A DNA stretch of 64,000 bases from Paucisalibacillus globulus DSM 18846 (GCF_000482485.1 NZ_KI519437.1:196899-260898), one strand, 5' to 3'; positions 51,872 to 60,994 are shown, counted from the first letter of the stretch. Notes: generated by a model from the letters alone, not told the origin. Numbers and translations: made by a program.

Positions 51872-52092
51872 AAAGATAAGAAAGTATAAATTTTTGACTT
51901 TATTAAGTTCTTGTGCAGGAACAGCCACGTCCAGCTCCAGCGCCCAGGGACTAGCGAGACTTCCCTCGCCTTCGTACGATAAGTCAACATCGACTCCCTA
52001 CGGTCGTCGTGTTTCCTTTATCTCCTACGGCTCAGTCCAGTCCGTAGTCCCTAACCGGGCGCTTGCGCTTTTGTTCGTAGTTAGGAAAGTAT
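51872..52092. repeat. Long intergenic repeat of the GCGCTTGCGC family, copy 2
   Basis: It begins AGATAAGAAAGTATA and runs through AAGTTCTTGTGCAGGAACAG, GCGCCCAGGGACTA, CAACATCGACTCCCTACGG, GTCGTCGTGTTTCC and TAGTCCCTAACCGGGCGC. It ends at the head of a short repeat at 52078. The segments GCGCCC..GGGACTA and TAGTCCC..GGGCGC are inverted, so it folds as one long hairpin. No gene. Confidence 0.8.
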
Positions 52093-52166
52093 AAAAAAAC
52101 TTTCCGCCGACATAAGAAAAGCTAACACATTCGCAAAAGGACGAGCGAATGTGTTAGCTTTTCTAA
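52078..52166 (+). repeat. Double-hairpin repeat downstream of dck
   Basis: Head TAGTTAGGAAAGTATA, hairpin GGAAAGT/ACTTTCC, then a strong hairpin AGAAAAGCTAACACATTCG / CGAATGTGTTAGCTTTTCT ending at the dck stop codon. Read on minus it could end the dgk-dck transcript. Confidence 0.83.
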
Positions 52167-52853
52167 TTATTTCTTGATAAGTTCTCTAGTTTCCCAACGT
52201 CTTGATTGTTGAATGAAATGTCCAACTTTCTCAAGGATTGGTTCAATCGATGTTTCTTCATTCATTAAATCATAATCAGAAATATTAATACGTAAGATAG
52301 GACATGCATTAAAGTTATTAATCCAGTTTTCATAACGGTTGTACATTTCTTCCCAATACGCAATTGGAGTGCTTTTCTCCATTTCTCGACCGCGTTCCTG
52401 AATTCGACTCAACACTTCATCAAACGAGCCTTCTAAATAAATAAGCAAGTCTGGATGTGGAAAATAAGGTGTCATCACCATGGATTCAAATAGGCTAGTA
52501 TACGTTTCATAATCCGTTTTAGACATCGTGCCATTTTCGAAATGCATCTTTGCAAAGATACCAGTATCTTCATAGATGGAACGATCTTGAATAAATCCAC
52601 CACCATATTCAAAGATTTTCTTCTGTTCCTTAAAGCGCTCTGCTAAGAAGTAAATCTGCAAATGAAAACTCCAACGTTCAAAATCATCATAGAACTTTTC
52701 AAGATATGGATTGGTATCCACCTTTTCAAATGATGTTTTGAAATTTAATGCATTTGCTAGAGCTTTTGTCATGGTAGACTTTCCAACACCAACCGTTCCA
52801 GCAATCGTAATAATACTATCATTTGGTATTAGGTACTTTTCTCGTAAATTCAT
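52167..52853 (-). CDS. dck: Deoxyadenosine/deoxycytidine kinase
   Basis: This 228-residue deoxynucleoside kinase has P-loop GTVGVGKSTM, the substrate motif VDTNPYLEKFYDDFERWSFHLQ, the ERS-like DRSIYED, and the LID Arg cluster in RIQERGREME. It phosphorylates dAdo and dCyd for salvage. AAAGGAG precedes ATG 52853. It follows dgk by 38 bp in the same operon. Confidence 0.93.
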   Translation of the reverse strand: MNLREKYLIPNDSIITIAGTVGVGKSTMTKALANALNFKTSFEKVDTNPYLEKFYDDFERWSFHLQIYFLAERFKEQKKIFEYGGGFIQDRSIYEDTGIFAKMHFENGTMSKTDYETYTSLFESMVMTPYFPHPDLLIYLEGSFDEVLSRIQERGREMEKSTPIAYWEEMYNRYENWINNFNACPILRINISDYDLMNEETSIEPILEKVGHFIQQSRRWETRELIKK

Positions 52854-52891
52854 TACTTGATCTCCTTTATAAGGGCTTAATAATTAGGATA

Positions 52892-53536
52892 TTATTTCGC
52901 AACAGATTCTAAAGAATGTAGCTGCTTTTGTACTTGTTCTATTATAGCCTCTAAATCAGCTTGTTTTTTTACAAAGTCCATTTCATCCCCATTAATCCGA
53001 ATAACTGGGATATTGGGATGCATGATTTCAAATTCATTCATATAAGCTTCATAGTCCGCCGCAAGCTGAGCTAGGTAAGAAGCCTTTATATTTTGTTCAA
53101 TCTCTCTACCACGAAGTTTAATCCGATCTAAAATCGTATCCAGACTAGCATGCAAATAAATCATCATATTAGGAACAGGCATATCTGCTGTTAGGATATG
53201 ATAAATTTGCTCGTATTTTTCAAACTTATCCGCTTGAAGTGTTCGCTTTGCAAAAATCATATTTTTAGAGATATGATAATCAGCAACGACAGGCTTATTC
53301 TGTGTTAAATACTTCTTATCTATATCTTCCAGTTGTTTAAATCGATTACATAGGAAAAACATTTCCGTTTGAAAACTCCACTCATCGATATCATCATAAA
53401 ATTTACCCAAGAATGGATTTTCTTCAACAATTTCTTTTAATAAATGGAAATCAAAGTGATCAGATAGCTTTTTTGCTAGTGATGTTTTTCCAATACCAAT
53501 TGGTCCTTCAATTGCTATAAATGGGACTCCTGCCAT
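52892..53536 (-). CDS. dgk: Deoxyguanosine kinase
   Basis: This 214-residue kinase has P-loop GPIGIGKTSL, the motif VEENPFLGKFYDDIDEWSFQTEMFFL, and RIKLRGREIEQ in the LID. It is the dGuo-specific partner of Dck and usually adjacent to it. I set the start at ATG 53536, with GGGGGA 6 nt upstream. The ATG at 53554 has no ribosome-binding site. Confidence 0.92.
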   Translation of the reverse strand: MAGVPFIAIEGPIGIGKTSLAKKLSDHFDFHLLKEIVEENPFLGKFYDDIDEWSFQTEMFFLCNRFKQLEDIDKKYLTQNKPVVADYHISKNMIFAKRTLQADKFEKYEQIYHILTADMPVPNMMIYLHASLDTILDRIKLRGREIEQNIKASYLAQLAADYEAYMNEFEIMHPNIPVIRINGDEMDFVKKQADLEAIIEQVQKQLHSLESVAK

Positions 53537-53706
53537 CCTAGTTCCCCCAATCAAAAAAATGAAATACTGACATATCTTCTAATTTTACCATACTATAGAG
53601 AAGCCTTCTATACTAGATTTTGGAAGAAATTTTAGGTATTCTAAGTAAAGTATTTTGTATTTATTCACCAGTTTTTGTATAATAATCATTGTTCCTATTT
53701 TAATTA

Positions 53707-53779
53707 GCCCTCGTAGCTCAGGGGATAGAGCATCGGTTTCCTAAACCGTGTGTCGCAGGTTCGATTCCTGCCGTGGGCA
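53707..53779 (+). tRNA. trnS-Arg: tRNA-Arg (anticodon CCT)
   Basis: Acceptor GCCCTCG / CGTGGGC with one T-T mismatch at pair 5-68. The D arm has GCTC/GAGC, the anticodon loop is TTCCTAA (CCT), and the T arm is GCAGG-TTCGATT-CCTGC. The 3' end reads A-TCA, so CCA is not encoded. The surrounding stretch 53537-53897 has no other gene. Confidence 0.9.
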
Positions 53780-53897
53780 TCATTTGAAGATATTCCTTAT
53801 ACGTAATATTTAATTTGATGTATACTAGAACACTGGATAGACTATTTTAGTCGGATTCGGTGTTTTTTATGTTAAAAAGAAAAATTGAGGTGGAAAA

Positions 53898-54086
53898 ATG
53901 TTAGTAGCAATTATTTTATTAGTTGTTTTTGCCTTATTAGTATTTCTAATATCATTTGGAGTTAAAAAGTTCGACGCGGAAGCAAACTATGATGAATTAA
54001 GCACCAAGCAAACAGTGGAATTTTATAAGATAAATAAGCGATTGAAGGTATTAGAAGAAGAGTTAATGGTGGAATATAAAGAATGA
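53898..54086 (+). CDS. Small single-pass membrane protein
   Basis: This 62-residue protein has an N-terminal membrane helix (about 2-22, LVAIILLVVFALLVFLISFG) and a charged, probably coiled-coil C-terminus (FYKINKRLKVLEEELMVEYKE). A GAGGTGG site lies upstream. Its stop overlaps the start of the next gene by 4 nt (ATGA), so the two are coupled. Not recognised. Confidence 0.72.
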   Translation: MLVAIILLVVFALLVFLISFGVKKFDAEANYDELSTKQTVEFYKINKRLKVLEEELMVEYKE

Positions 54087-54547
54087 GAGATTTATTACGA
54101 GGGATTACATTAGGTGTTTTATTAGCTACCGGTATACTTGCGTTTGTTTATTACACAAATCCTCAAGAAGTCATTGTTAAGGAAAAGGATTACACGGTCG
54201 AAGCTGCGGTTTCCTATTTGGAAAAGCAAGATTATGAAGTGGTTAAGAAAGATCCAGTAAAACCTAATATCTCACAACCGGAGGATATAGAAGAAACAGA
54301 AAATGTAGAAAAGGAAACAGAGAATTCCGTTGAAGAGAAAGAAATGGAATATCAATTAGTAATTGAACGAGGGATGTCTTCCATAACCGTAGCTGAACTT
54401 CTGTATAAAAATGGAATGGTAGATGATGCTAGTAAGTTCAACGATTACTTAGAAGAAAATGACTTTGAAGGAATTATTCGTGTTGGTACATATCAATTAA
54501 ATGAACAAATGAGTTATGAAGAAATAGCAATAAAGATAACAAACTAA
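54083..54547 (+). CDS. Membrane-anchored protein with an MltG/YceG-like N-terminal part
   Basis: This 154-residue protein has one membrane helix (about 9-26), a Glu-rich linker (about 65-93), and a C-terminal domain VIERGMSSITVAELLYKNGMVDDASKFNDYLEE... GTYQLNEQMSYEEIAIKIT. This resembles the LysM-like substrate-binding part of endolytic transglycosylase MltG without the catalytic domain. It cannot be a full lytic enzyme and may bind glycan or protein partners. It overlaps the preceding small membrane gene by 4 nt. Confidence 0.7.
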   Translation: MRDLLRGITLGVLLATGILAFVYYTNPQEVIVKEKDYTVEAAVSYLEKQDYEVVKKDPVKPNISQPEDIEETENVEKETENSVEEKEMEYQLVIERGMSSITVAELLYKNGMVDDASKFNDYLEENDFEGIIRVGTYQLNEQMSYEEIAIKITN

Positions 54548-54583
54548 GAAGCGTCAGTAAATTACATAGTGAAAAATTGTGTG

Positions 54584-54615
54584 ACCTCTTTAGTAGATTA
54601 CTAGAGAGGTTTTTA
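54584..54615 (+). terminator. Terminator after the MltG-like gene
   Basis: Stem ACCTCT..TAGTA / TACTA..AGAGGT with a GAT loop and a TTTTT tail. Confidence 0.85.
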
Positions 54616-54745
54616 GTATAGGAATCAAATCTAATTCATACTAATTAATAAAAAATTCTATCAAATTAGCAATAACTACTTTTAAAATGTCACAAAATGT
54701 TCTAAAATATGAAGTGAGATTTCAAATATTTCATAATTAATTAAA

Positions 54746-54759
54746 TGTAATCGGTTTCA
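54746..54759 (+). promoter_or_regulatory. Catabolite-responsive element (cre) of acsA
   Basis: TGTAATCGGTTTCA matches the CcpA consensus TGWAANCGNTNWCA at every position. It lies 24 bp upstream of the acsA start codon, so CcpA would repress acsA when glucose is present, as in B. subtilis. Confidence 0.85.
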
Positions 54760-54782
54760 AATTTCAAAAATGAGGTGATAGG

Positions 54783-56498
54783 ATGGATATGCAACGTATA
54801 CCTGCTAAAGAAGGTAACTACAATTTACAGAACTATAATGAGACGCGAGCAACATTTAAATGGGAAGATGTTCATGGGAATTTTTCCTGGAATGAAACGG
54901 GAAAAGTAAACATTGCTTATGAGGCAATTGACAAACACGCAGAAAACCCAGCTAAAAAAGACCAGGTTGCTCTTTTATACTCTGCACCAGGTAGAGAAGA
55001 GTCCTTAACCTTTGGGCAAATTAGTAAAGAGAGTAACAGATTTGCTAATGTGTTAAAGAAATATGGTGTAAACAAAGGGAACCGTATTTTCTTGTTTATG
55101 CCAAGGAGTCCTGAGTTTTACGTAAGTTTATTTGGTATCTTGAAAACGGGTGCTATTGCAGGGCCATTATTTGAAGCATTTATGGAGCAAGCCGTTCGAG
55201 ATCGTATTCAGGATAGTGAAGCAAGTATACTTGTAACAACTCCTGATTTACTAGAGCGGGTTCCGCAAAAGGAATTACCATCTTTAGAGAAAGTAATTTT
55301 AGTCGGAAATCGTAGTGAAGAGTCTGATACCTATATTGATTATTATAGCGAGATGGAAATGGCTAGTGAGCACTTTGATATAGAATGGGTAGACTTGGAG
55401 GACGGCATGGTACTCCACTATACATCTGGATCTACTGGCAAACCAAAAGGTGTATTACATGTTCACAATGCAATGATTCAGCATTATGTGACAGGAGAGT
55501 GGGTACTTGACCTTAAAGAAGATGATGTTTATTGGTGTACAGCAGACCCAGGATGGGTAACTGGGACTAGTTATGGTGTTTTTGCCCCTTGGTTACATGG
55601 CGTCACCAATGTAGTTCGTGGTGGACGTTTTACACCGGAGGATTGGTATGGAACGTTAGAAAAGAACAAGGTAACGGTTTGGTACACTGCTCCTACAGCA
55701 TTGCGTATGTTAGTTAGTGCCGGAGAAGACTTGGTTAAAACATATGACTTTTCATCGTTACGCCATCTTATGAGTGTTGGTGAGCCGTTGAATCCAGAGG
55801 TCGTAACATGGGGACTAAGAGCATTCAATCTACGTATTCATGACACGTGGTGGATGACAGAGACAGGGGCACAACTAATTGTAAATCTACCCTCTGAGGA
55901 AATTCGCCCTGGTTCTATGGGAAAACCAATTCCAGGTATTGAGGCATCTATTGTCGATAATGAGGGAAATGAAATACCACCCAATCAAATGGGCAATTTA
56001 GCAATTAAAGCAGGTTGGCCATCTATGATGCGTGCGATTTGGAATAATCAAAGTAAGTTTGAAAGCTACTTTATTAATGGCTGGTATGTATCTGGCGATA
56101 GTGCGTATCGTGATGAAGATGGTTACTTTTGGTTCCAGGGCCGACTTGATGATGTCATTAATACATCGGGTGAGCGTGTAGGACCGTTTGAAGTGGAAAG
56201 TAAGTTAATTGAACATCCAGCTGTAGCAGAAGCGGGTGTAATTGGAAAGCCACATCCAGAACGTGGAGAAATTATCAAAGCATTTATCACGTTAAATCCT
56301 GGTTACAAGGAGTCTCCTGAACTATTAGAGGATATCCGTACATTTGTAAAAACGGAATTAGCTGCCCATGCAGCACCCCGTGAAATGGAAGTGCGTGATA
56401 CGATTCCAAAAACTCGAAGCGGGAAGATCATGCGTCGATTATTGAAATCTTGGGAGCTTGGTCTTCCAACTGGTGATACTTCTACTTTGGAAGCATAA
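54783..56498 (+). CDS. acsA: Acetyl-CoA synthetase
   Basis: This 571-residue AMP-forming synthetase has the P-loop-like LHYTSGSTGKPKGVLH, WWMTETGAQLIVN, the GWYVSGDSAYRDEDGYFWFQGR hinge, and the acetylatable Lys in KTRSGKIMRRLL. It closely fits the B. subtilis AcsA type (about 572 residues) that activates acetate to acetyl-CoA for growth after glucose is gone. A cre and GAGGTG lie upstream. It is followed by a terminator. Confidence 0.92.
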   Translation: MDMQRIPAKEGNYNLQNYNETRATFKWEDVHGNFSWNETGKVNIAYEAIDKHAENPAKKDQVALLYSAPGREESLTFGQISKESNRFANVLKKYGVNKGNRIFLFMPRSPEFYVSLFGILKTGAIAGPLFEAFMEQAVRDRIQDSEASILVTTPDLLERVPQKELPSLEKVILVGNRSEESDTYIDYYSEMEMASEHFDIEWVDLEDGMVLHYTSGSTGKPKGVLHVHNAMIQHYVTGEWVLDLKEDDVYWCTADPGWVTGTSYGVFAPWLHGVTNVVRGGRFTPEDWYGTLEKNKVTVWYTAPTALRMLVSAGEDLVKTYDFSSLRHLMSVGEPLNPEVVTWGLRAFNLRIHDTWWMTETGAQLIVNLPSEEIRPGSMGKPIPGIEASIVDNEGNEIPPNQMGNLAIKAGWPSMMRAIWNNQSKFESYFINGWYVSGDSAYRDEDGYFWFQGRLDDVINTSGERVGPFEVESKLIEHPAVAEAGVIGKPHPERGEIIKAFITLNPGYKESPELLEDIRTFVKTELAAHAAPREMEVRDTIPKTRSGKIMRRLLKSWELGLPTGDTSTLEA

Positions 56499-56533
56499 AA
56501 ATAATCCTCCAGTATAGAACTGGAGGATTATTT
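56498..56533. terminator. Bidirectional terminator between acsA and xynB
   Basis: Perfect 13-bp stem ATAATCCTCCAGT / ACTGGAGGATTAT with a 5-nt loop, between convergent genes. Confidence 0.92.
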
Positions 56534-56535
56534 AT

Positions 56536-58140
56536 CTAATAACTATATTTAAAGTAATCAAAATCAGCATGTTTATTCATACCAGAAGTGTCCTGACAAT
56601 GCATTCCAACAAATGCCCCCGTAAAGAACCCACCACCATGAATGTAATCATCCGATAATTTATAAGACTCAAATGGAATAGGAATCTTTATCCAATCATC
56701 TCCATTAAAAGAATAAGAGTATTCATATCGGTTGGTTTGTACTTCAACACGTAAATAGACATAGTCTACATAATTTGGAATACCAATTTCCTTACCATTA
56801 AGAGGCTGATCAAAGGTAAAGTTGTCACAAGTCGTAATATCCAGAATCCGTCCTTTTTCTTCATTCCAAGTAATCGTTAGTGTTGTCCAGTTCTGTGTGT
56901 TGTAATAGTTTACTAGACCGGCTGACTGTTGGAATGATTCAGGTTGGAATGCTACTTTTGTCTCTGCTACAAAATTAAAATGTTGCCATCTTCTTGCGAT
57001 GAAGCTTTGAGTAAACTTTGAGGTAAGTGATTCTTTTCCATATAATCGTAAATGCCCTGGATTATCTTTTAAGGAGGCAATGCTCTTATCTAATGGAATC
57101 CTTAAACTCTGGAAATGCAAATTCAGTTCCTTTGAATTAAAATCATCTATTTCCTCATAGTCTCTTTCCCACACAACTTCTTCTATTTTTGGACCTTCTA
57201 TTTCTAATGAAGGTTGATTACCACCGATTACATATGGCCAATCATCTCGCCACTCTAATCGCTGAATGGCTGTTTCCCTACCAAGTGGACAATACCCTCT
57301 TGGATCTAGTAATGGCTGATTATCCTTTGGTAATGGGCGACCGGTTAAGTGTACTAAAAACCATTCATCTGTATGGGTTTGTACCATGGATGCATGCCCA
57401 GCTTTCTGTAGTGGGTTTCTGGGAGACAGGAATGACGTAATTAATGGGTTCTCTGGATGTACTTCATATGGACCCCATAAATCCTTTGAACGTGCTATCG
57501 TAGCTTGATGATCATATTTTGTTCCCCCTTCTGCAGTAAGAAGATAGTAGTAGCCATTTATTTTATATAGATGAGGTGCTTCAGTAAGCTTGATATCTGT
57601 TCCCTTAAAAATTATTTTGGAAGGTCCAATAAGTTTTTGATTCTCTACACAATATTCTTGCATGACAATTCCGTAGAAATTATGGTGACCAACCCGGTGG
57701 TCCCATAACATGTTAACAAAATATTTCCTTCCATCCTCATCATGGAATAATGATGGGTCAAATCCAGAACTATTAATGTGAATCGGTTCAGACCATTCAC
57801 CATCGATAGAATCACAGGTTACGAGATAATTATGGCAATCCTTCCACTGCCCTTCTGTAACCTTCACATCAGTATAAATCAGCCAAAACTTACCATCACT
57901 ATAACTGAGAGCAGGCGCCCATATTCCACCCGAATCAGGGTTACCTATCATGTTAAGCTGACTTATTCTATTTAACGGTCTTGATACAAGGCGCCAATTC
58001 TTTAAGTCTTTAGAATGATAGATTCCTACACCAGGGAACCACTCAAATGTAGAGACAGCGATATAATAGTCTTCCCCTGCACGACAAATACTTGGATCTG
58101 GGTTAAAGCCAGTTAAAATTGGATTATGAATAGTTGCCAC
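56536..58140 (-). CDS. xynB: Glycoside hydrolase family 43 beta-xylosidase
   Basis: This 534-residue intracellular enzyme (no signal peptide) has a five-bladed GH43 propeller: catalytic base Asp in [10 protein letters not shown] (about 15), the pKa-modulating Asp in GFDPSLF, and the general acid Glu in [11 protein letters not shown]-terminal beta-sandwich (about 330-534) completes the substrate site. It trims xylose from the non-reducing end of xylo-oligosaccharides. It follows xylR in the same direction, with a hairpin and a cre-like site in between. Confidence 0.93.
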   Translation of the reverse strand: MATIHNPILTGFNPDPSICRAGEDYYIAVSTFEWFPGVGIYHSKDLKNWRLVSRPLNRISQLNMIGNPDSGGIWAPALSYSDGKFWLIYTDVKVTEGQWKDCHNYLVTCDSIDGEWSEPIHINSSGFDPSLFHDEDGRKYFVNMLWDHRVGHHNFYGIVMQEYCVENQKLIGPSKIIFKGTDIKLTEAPHLYKINGYYYLLTAEGGTKYDHQATIARSKDLWGPYEVHPENPLITSFLSPRNPLQKAGHASMVQTHTDEWFLVHLTGRPLPKDNQPLLDPRGYCPLGRETAIQRLEWRDDWPYVIGGNQPSLEIEGPKIEEVVWERDYEEIDDFNSKELNLHFQSLRIPLDKSIASLKDNPGHLRLYGKESLTSKFTQSFIARRWQHFNFVAETKVAFQPESFQQSAGLVNYYNTQNWTTLTITWNEEKGRILDITTCDNFTFDQPLNGKEIGIPNYVDYVYLRVEVQTNRYEYSYSFNGDDWIKIPIPFESYKLSDDYIHGGGFFTGAFVGMHCQDTSGMNKHADFDYFKYSY

Positions 58141-58168
58141 TTTTGTTCCTCCTCTATATTAATAAAAT

Positions 58169-58182
58169 TGAATGCGCTTACC
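58169..58182 (-). promoter_or_regulatory. Candidate cre upstream of xynB
   Basis: On minus GGTAAGCGCATTCA differs from the relaxed cre TGNAANCGNNNNCA at the first base only. It lies 29 bp before the xynB start, between the xylR terminator-like hairpin and the gene. Confidence 0.45.
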
Positions 58183-58184
58183 TT

Positions 58185-58228
58185 TTTTTATAAAAACTTC
58201 TCTCCAAATGTAAGGGCCATCTGGAGAG
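58185..58228 (-). terminator. Terminator-like hairpin between xylR and xynB
   Basis: On minus, stem CTCTCCA / TGGAGAG with a 15-nt loop is followed by a T/A-rich run (AGTTTTTATAAAAAA). It would partly separate xylR from xynB expression. Confidence 0.6.
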
Positions 58229-58250
58229 ATAGTAATTAATTCTGGCTGTC

Positions 58251-59432
58251 TTAAATTATAAGTAAAAAATTCTCAACAGAAAATGCTGCGATACCTAATG
58301 CAGTAGAGTGTGTTGTTAGTTCAGAAAAGTTAATTTCTAAGTCCTGTTGTTGGAACCAAAGTGTTTGTCTTCGTATTCGTTCCATCAATGGCTCCATTAA
58401 CCATTCCTTCGCATATGCCATGCGATTACCAATAATGACTTGTTCAGGATTAAATATGTTGGTGATATTATTAATACCAACACCTAAGTAATCTCCTATT
58501 TGGTTGAATAATTCAATTGCCTCGGTATTTCCCTCATTAGCAAGATCAATTAGGCTTTCCAGTGTATGTTCCTTTTCAGCAGGTATAGGCAAGCCCATGT
58601 TTTCTGCACTTTTCACTAATGCTTGTTCTGATGCATATAATTCCCAGCATCCTTCATTTCCACAACGACATTTGGTTCCATTTATTTCGATTGTCATATG
58701 TCCTAGTTCACCTGAAAAACCATTATTCCCACGATATAGTTCTCCATTAAGGATAAGACCAACACCGATACCAATTCCAACACTTACATAGATAATTTGA
58801 TTAAAGTCTTTCCCAGCTCCAAACTTCTTTTCTCCATACGAACCAGCATTTGCCTCATTTTCAATGACAACAGGTAACGAATATTTTTCTTCGATTAGTG
58901 ATTTGAGATCAACGTTTTTCCAACCAAGGTTTGGTGCAAGTAAAATTTCACCACTTTTATTAACAGTACCTGGTACTCCAATCCCAATCCCAATTACCCC
59001 GTATGGACTTGCTGGAGCATTATTTTTTAAGTAATCAATGATTTGAAATAACTCAATTACTATTTCTTCATAAGACATATTTTTAAACTTTATTTGTTTC
59101 TCTAAACAAATATTTCCTTCTAGGTCAGTTAATACACCAAGTAGGTAATTAACACCTAAGTCAATTCCAATGGAATAGCCTGCTAGTTGATTGAAAAGTA
59201 GCATGACAGGTCTTCTCCCACCACTTGATTCCCCAGGGCCAGATTCATAGATTAATTGTTCCTCTAGAAGATCACTTACAAGAGAAGATACAGTTCCTTT
59301 GTTCAATCCAGTCATATTTGCAATAGCTGCCCTAGAAATTGGGGAGTTGTTCCGTATGGTTCTTAATACTAATGATTTGTTTTCTTTTTTTACAACATGC
59401 TGATTCCACGTTTTAGTCTTCATCATTTTCAA
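58251..59432 (-). CDS. xylR: XylR-like ROK-family repressor
   Basis: This 393-residue protein has an N-terminal winged helix-turn-helix (about 20-75; SRAAIANMTGLNKGTVSSLVSDLL) and a ROK sugar-binding domain with GIDLGVNYLLGVLTD, GELGHMTIEINGTKCRCGNEGCWE (zinc site) and GNRMAYAKEW. In Bacilli XylR represses xylose genes until xylose binds. It is divergent from the importer genes. The 151-bp gap contains a candidate operator. Confidence 0.88.
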   Translation of the reverse strand: MKMMKTKTWNQHVVKKENKSLVLRTIRNNSPISRAAIANMTGLNKGTVSSLVSDLLEEQLIYESGPGESSGGRRPVMLLFNQLAGYSIGIDLGVNYLLGVLTDLEGNICLEKQIKFKNMSYEEIVIELFQIIDYLKNNAPASPYGVIGIGIGVPGTVNKSGEILLAPNLGWKNVDLKSLIEEKYSLPVVIENEANAGSYGEKKFGAGKDFNQIIYVSVGIGIGVGLILNGELYRGNNGFSGELGHMTIEINGTKCRCGNEGCWELYASEQALVKSAENMGLPIPAEKEHTLESLIDLANEGNTEAIELFNQIGDYLGVGINNITNIFNPEQVIIGNRMAYAKEWLMEPLMERIRRQTLWFQQQDLEINFSELTTHSTALGIAAFSVENFLLII

Positions 59433-59489
59433 GCATCACTCTCTAAAAGTTTTATTTTAGTATATCATTATATAAATTTATTATAAACT

Positions 59490-59512
59490 TAGTTTATCCA
59501 CTAGACAAACAA
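59490..59512. promoter_or_regulatory. Candidate XylR operator
   Basis: TAGTTTATC (59490-59498), 5 bp, then GACAAACAA (59504-59512) form an imperfect inverted repeat. It resembles the XylR operator halves with a core AGTTTGT known from Bacillus. It lies in the divergent xylR/importer promoter region. A single half-site, AGTTTGTTTA (about 63452-63461), also precedes xylA. Confidence 0.45.
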
Positions 59513-59583
59513 AATGTTTTTTGCTAATCTTTACTTAAGCTTAGTAATAAGCCATAATATTTAAAAAATTAGGGGGGTTAGTA

Positions 59584-60885
59584 ATGAAAAATAAGAAAGC
59601 GATTACATTTTTGGTTGTTATACTGTTTTCAGTTGCATTTGTGCTAGGGGCATGTGGTGATGACAAGACCTCGGGAACTGATGGGGATTCGAAGGTAATT
59701 AAGTTCATGCACTTGTGGCCAGAGGGAAGTTCAAAAACACATAATGAAATAGTAAACGAGATTATCGCAAATTTTGAAAGTGAAAACCCAGGTGTAAAAG
59801 TTGAATTAGAAGTTTTGAGTAATGAACAATACAAGGATAAGATTCAAGTATTATCCACATCAGATGAATTACCAGATGTAGGGATGACATGGGCAGCGGG
59901 ATATTTAGAGCCTTATGTAAATGGTAAGAAATTTGCTCCTTTGGATGATTTGTTAGCGGGGGATTTAGCGGATAGTTTTGTGGCGGGGACTGCCGAAGCC
60001 TATGCAATAGATGGTAAAACATATGGTTTACCATTGGAGCTCAATATTGCAACGATATTTTATAATAAGCAAATTTTCGATGAGTATGGTCTTGAAGAAC
60101 CAAGTACACTTGATGAATTAGAGGAAGTTATCCAAACATTAAATGATAATGGTATCGCTCCAATCGCACTTGGTAATAAAGACCGATGGACAGGTTCTTT
60201 ATGGTATATGTATTTAGCTGACCGAATTGGTGGTTCTGATGTATTAACGAATGCAATCAATCGTACTGGAACTTTTGAGGATCCAGCATTAGTACAGGCT
60301 GCAGAGGAAATTCAAAATTTAGTAAATATGGATGCTTTCGTAAAAGGATTTAATGGATTAGCGGATGAAGAAGCAAAAAGTATGTTTATGAACGAGCAAT
60401 CGGCAATGTATCTAATTGCTACTTGGGATTTACCAAACTATACAACGAATGAAGATGTACCACAGGAATTTAGAGACTCTGTAGGGTATTTTCATTTCCC
60501 GACAGTGGATGGCAAAGGCGATATGAATAGCTTTGTTGGTGGTCCTGGAGTAGGGTTATTTGTATCTGAAAATTCTGATGTTAAAGAAGAAGCAAAGGAA
60601 TTTGTTTCCTTCTTTGTTCAACAATGGGGAGAAAAATCTGTAACACAAGCTGGTGTAATCCCAGCAACTAAACTGGATGTAGCATCTTTAGAACTACCTC
60701 AAATGTATGTAGATGTATTAGAGAATCTTAACGCAGCAAGTAATCTAACTTTATTTGCAGATGTTCAAATGAGTCCTGATGCGGCACAAGTTCATTTAGA
60801 TATGATTCAAGCTATATTTGGAAATGAAGCAACACCAGAAGAATTTACGAAAGCACATGAGGATGCCTTATCAGCAGAAGAGTAG
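59584..60885 (+). CDS. ABC importer substrate-binding lipoprotein (xylo-oligosaccharide type)
   Basis: This 433-residue extracellular solute-binding protein has a lipoprotein signal with lipobox LGAC and Cys24. The mature part is a family 1 sugar-binding fold (FMHLWPEGSSKTHNEIVNEI; GVKVELEVLSNEQYKDKIQV; KFAPLDDLLAG). It is anchored outside the membrane and delivers sugar to the permeases encoded next. The location beside xylR, xynB and xylA suggests xylo-oligosaccharides or xylose. Confidence 0.88.
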   Translation: MKNKKAITFLVVILFSVAFVLGACGDDKTSGTDGDSKVIKFMHLWPEGSSKTHNEIVNEIIANFESENPGVKVELEVLSNEQYKDKIQVLSTSDELPDVGMTWAAGYLEPYVNGKKFAPLDDLLAGDLADSFVAGTAEAYAIDGKTYGLPLELNIATIFYNKQIFDEYGLEEPSTLDELEEVIQTLNDNGIAPIALGNKDRWTGSLWYMYLADRIGGSDVLTNAINRTGTFEDPALVQAAEEIQNLVNMDAFVKGFNGLADEEAKSMFMNEQSAMYLIATWDLPNYTTNEDVPQEFRDSVGYFHFPTVDGKGDMNSFVGGPGVGLFVSENSDVKEEAKEFVSFFVQQWGEKSVTQAGVIPATKLDVASLELPQMYVDVLENLNAASNLTLFADVQMSPDAAQVHLDMIQAIFGNEATPEEFTKAHEDALSAEE

Positions 60886-60928
60886 GCAAATATATAGCAT
60901 TCTAGAGTCGTAAATCCAGTGATTAAGT

Positions 60929-60969
60929 GAAAAGGACTTTATCCTTACATCTGGATAGTCCTTTTCTAT
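60929..60969 (+). terminator. Partial terminator between binding protein and permease genes
   Basis: Stem GAAAAGGACT / AGTCCTTTTC (with an inner ATCC/GGAT) and a TATTTT tail. Such a hairpin would give more binding protein than permease mRNA. Confidence 0.7.
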
Positions 60970-60994
60970 TTTAAACGATATGGGGTTGAAAGAA

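Noticed and set aside
51894-52094. 66-codon plus-strand ORF upstream of dck
   Set aside because: It is a translation of the long intergenic repeat (low-complexity, Ser/Pro-rich) without a ribosome-binding site.
59851-59859. Perfect DnaA box TTATCCACA in the binding-protein gene
   Set aside because: Single occurrence inside coding sequence; expected by chance at this window size.
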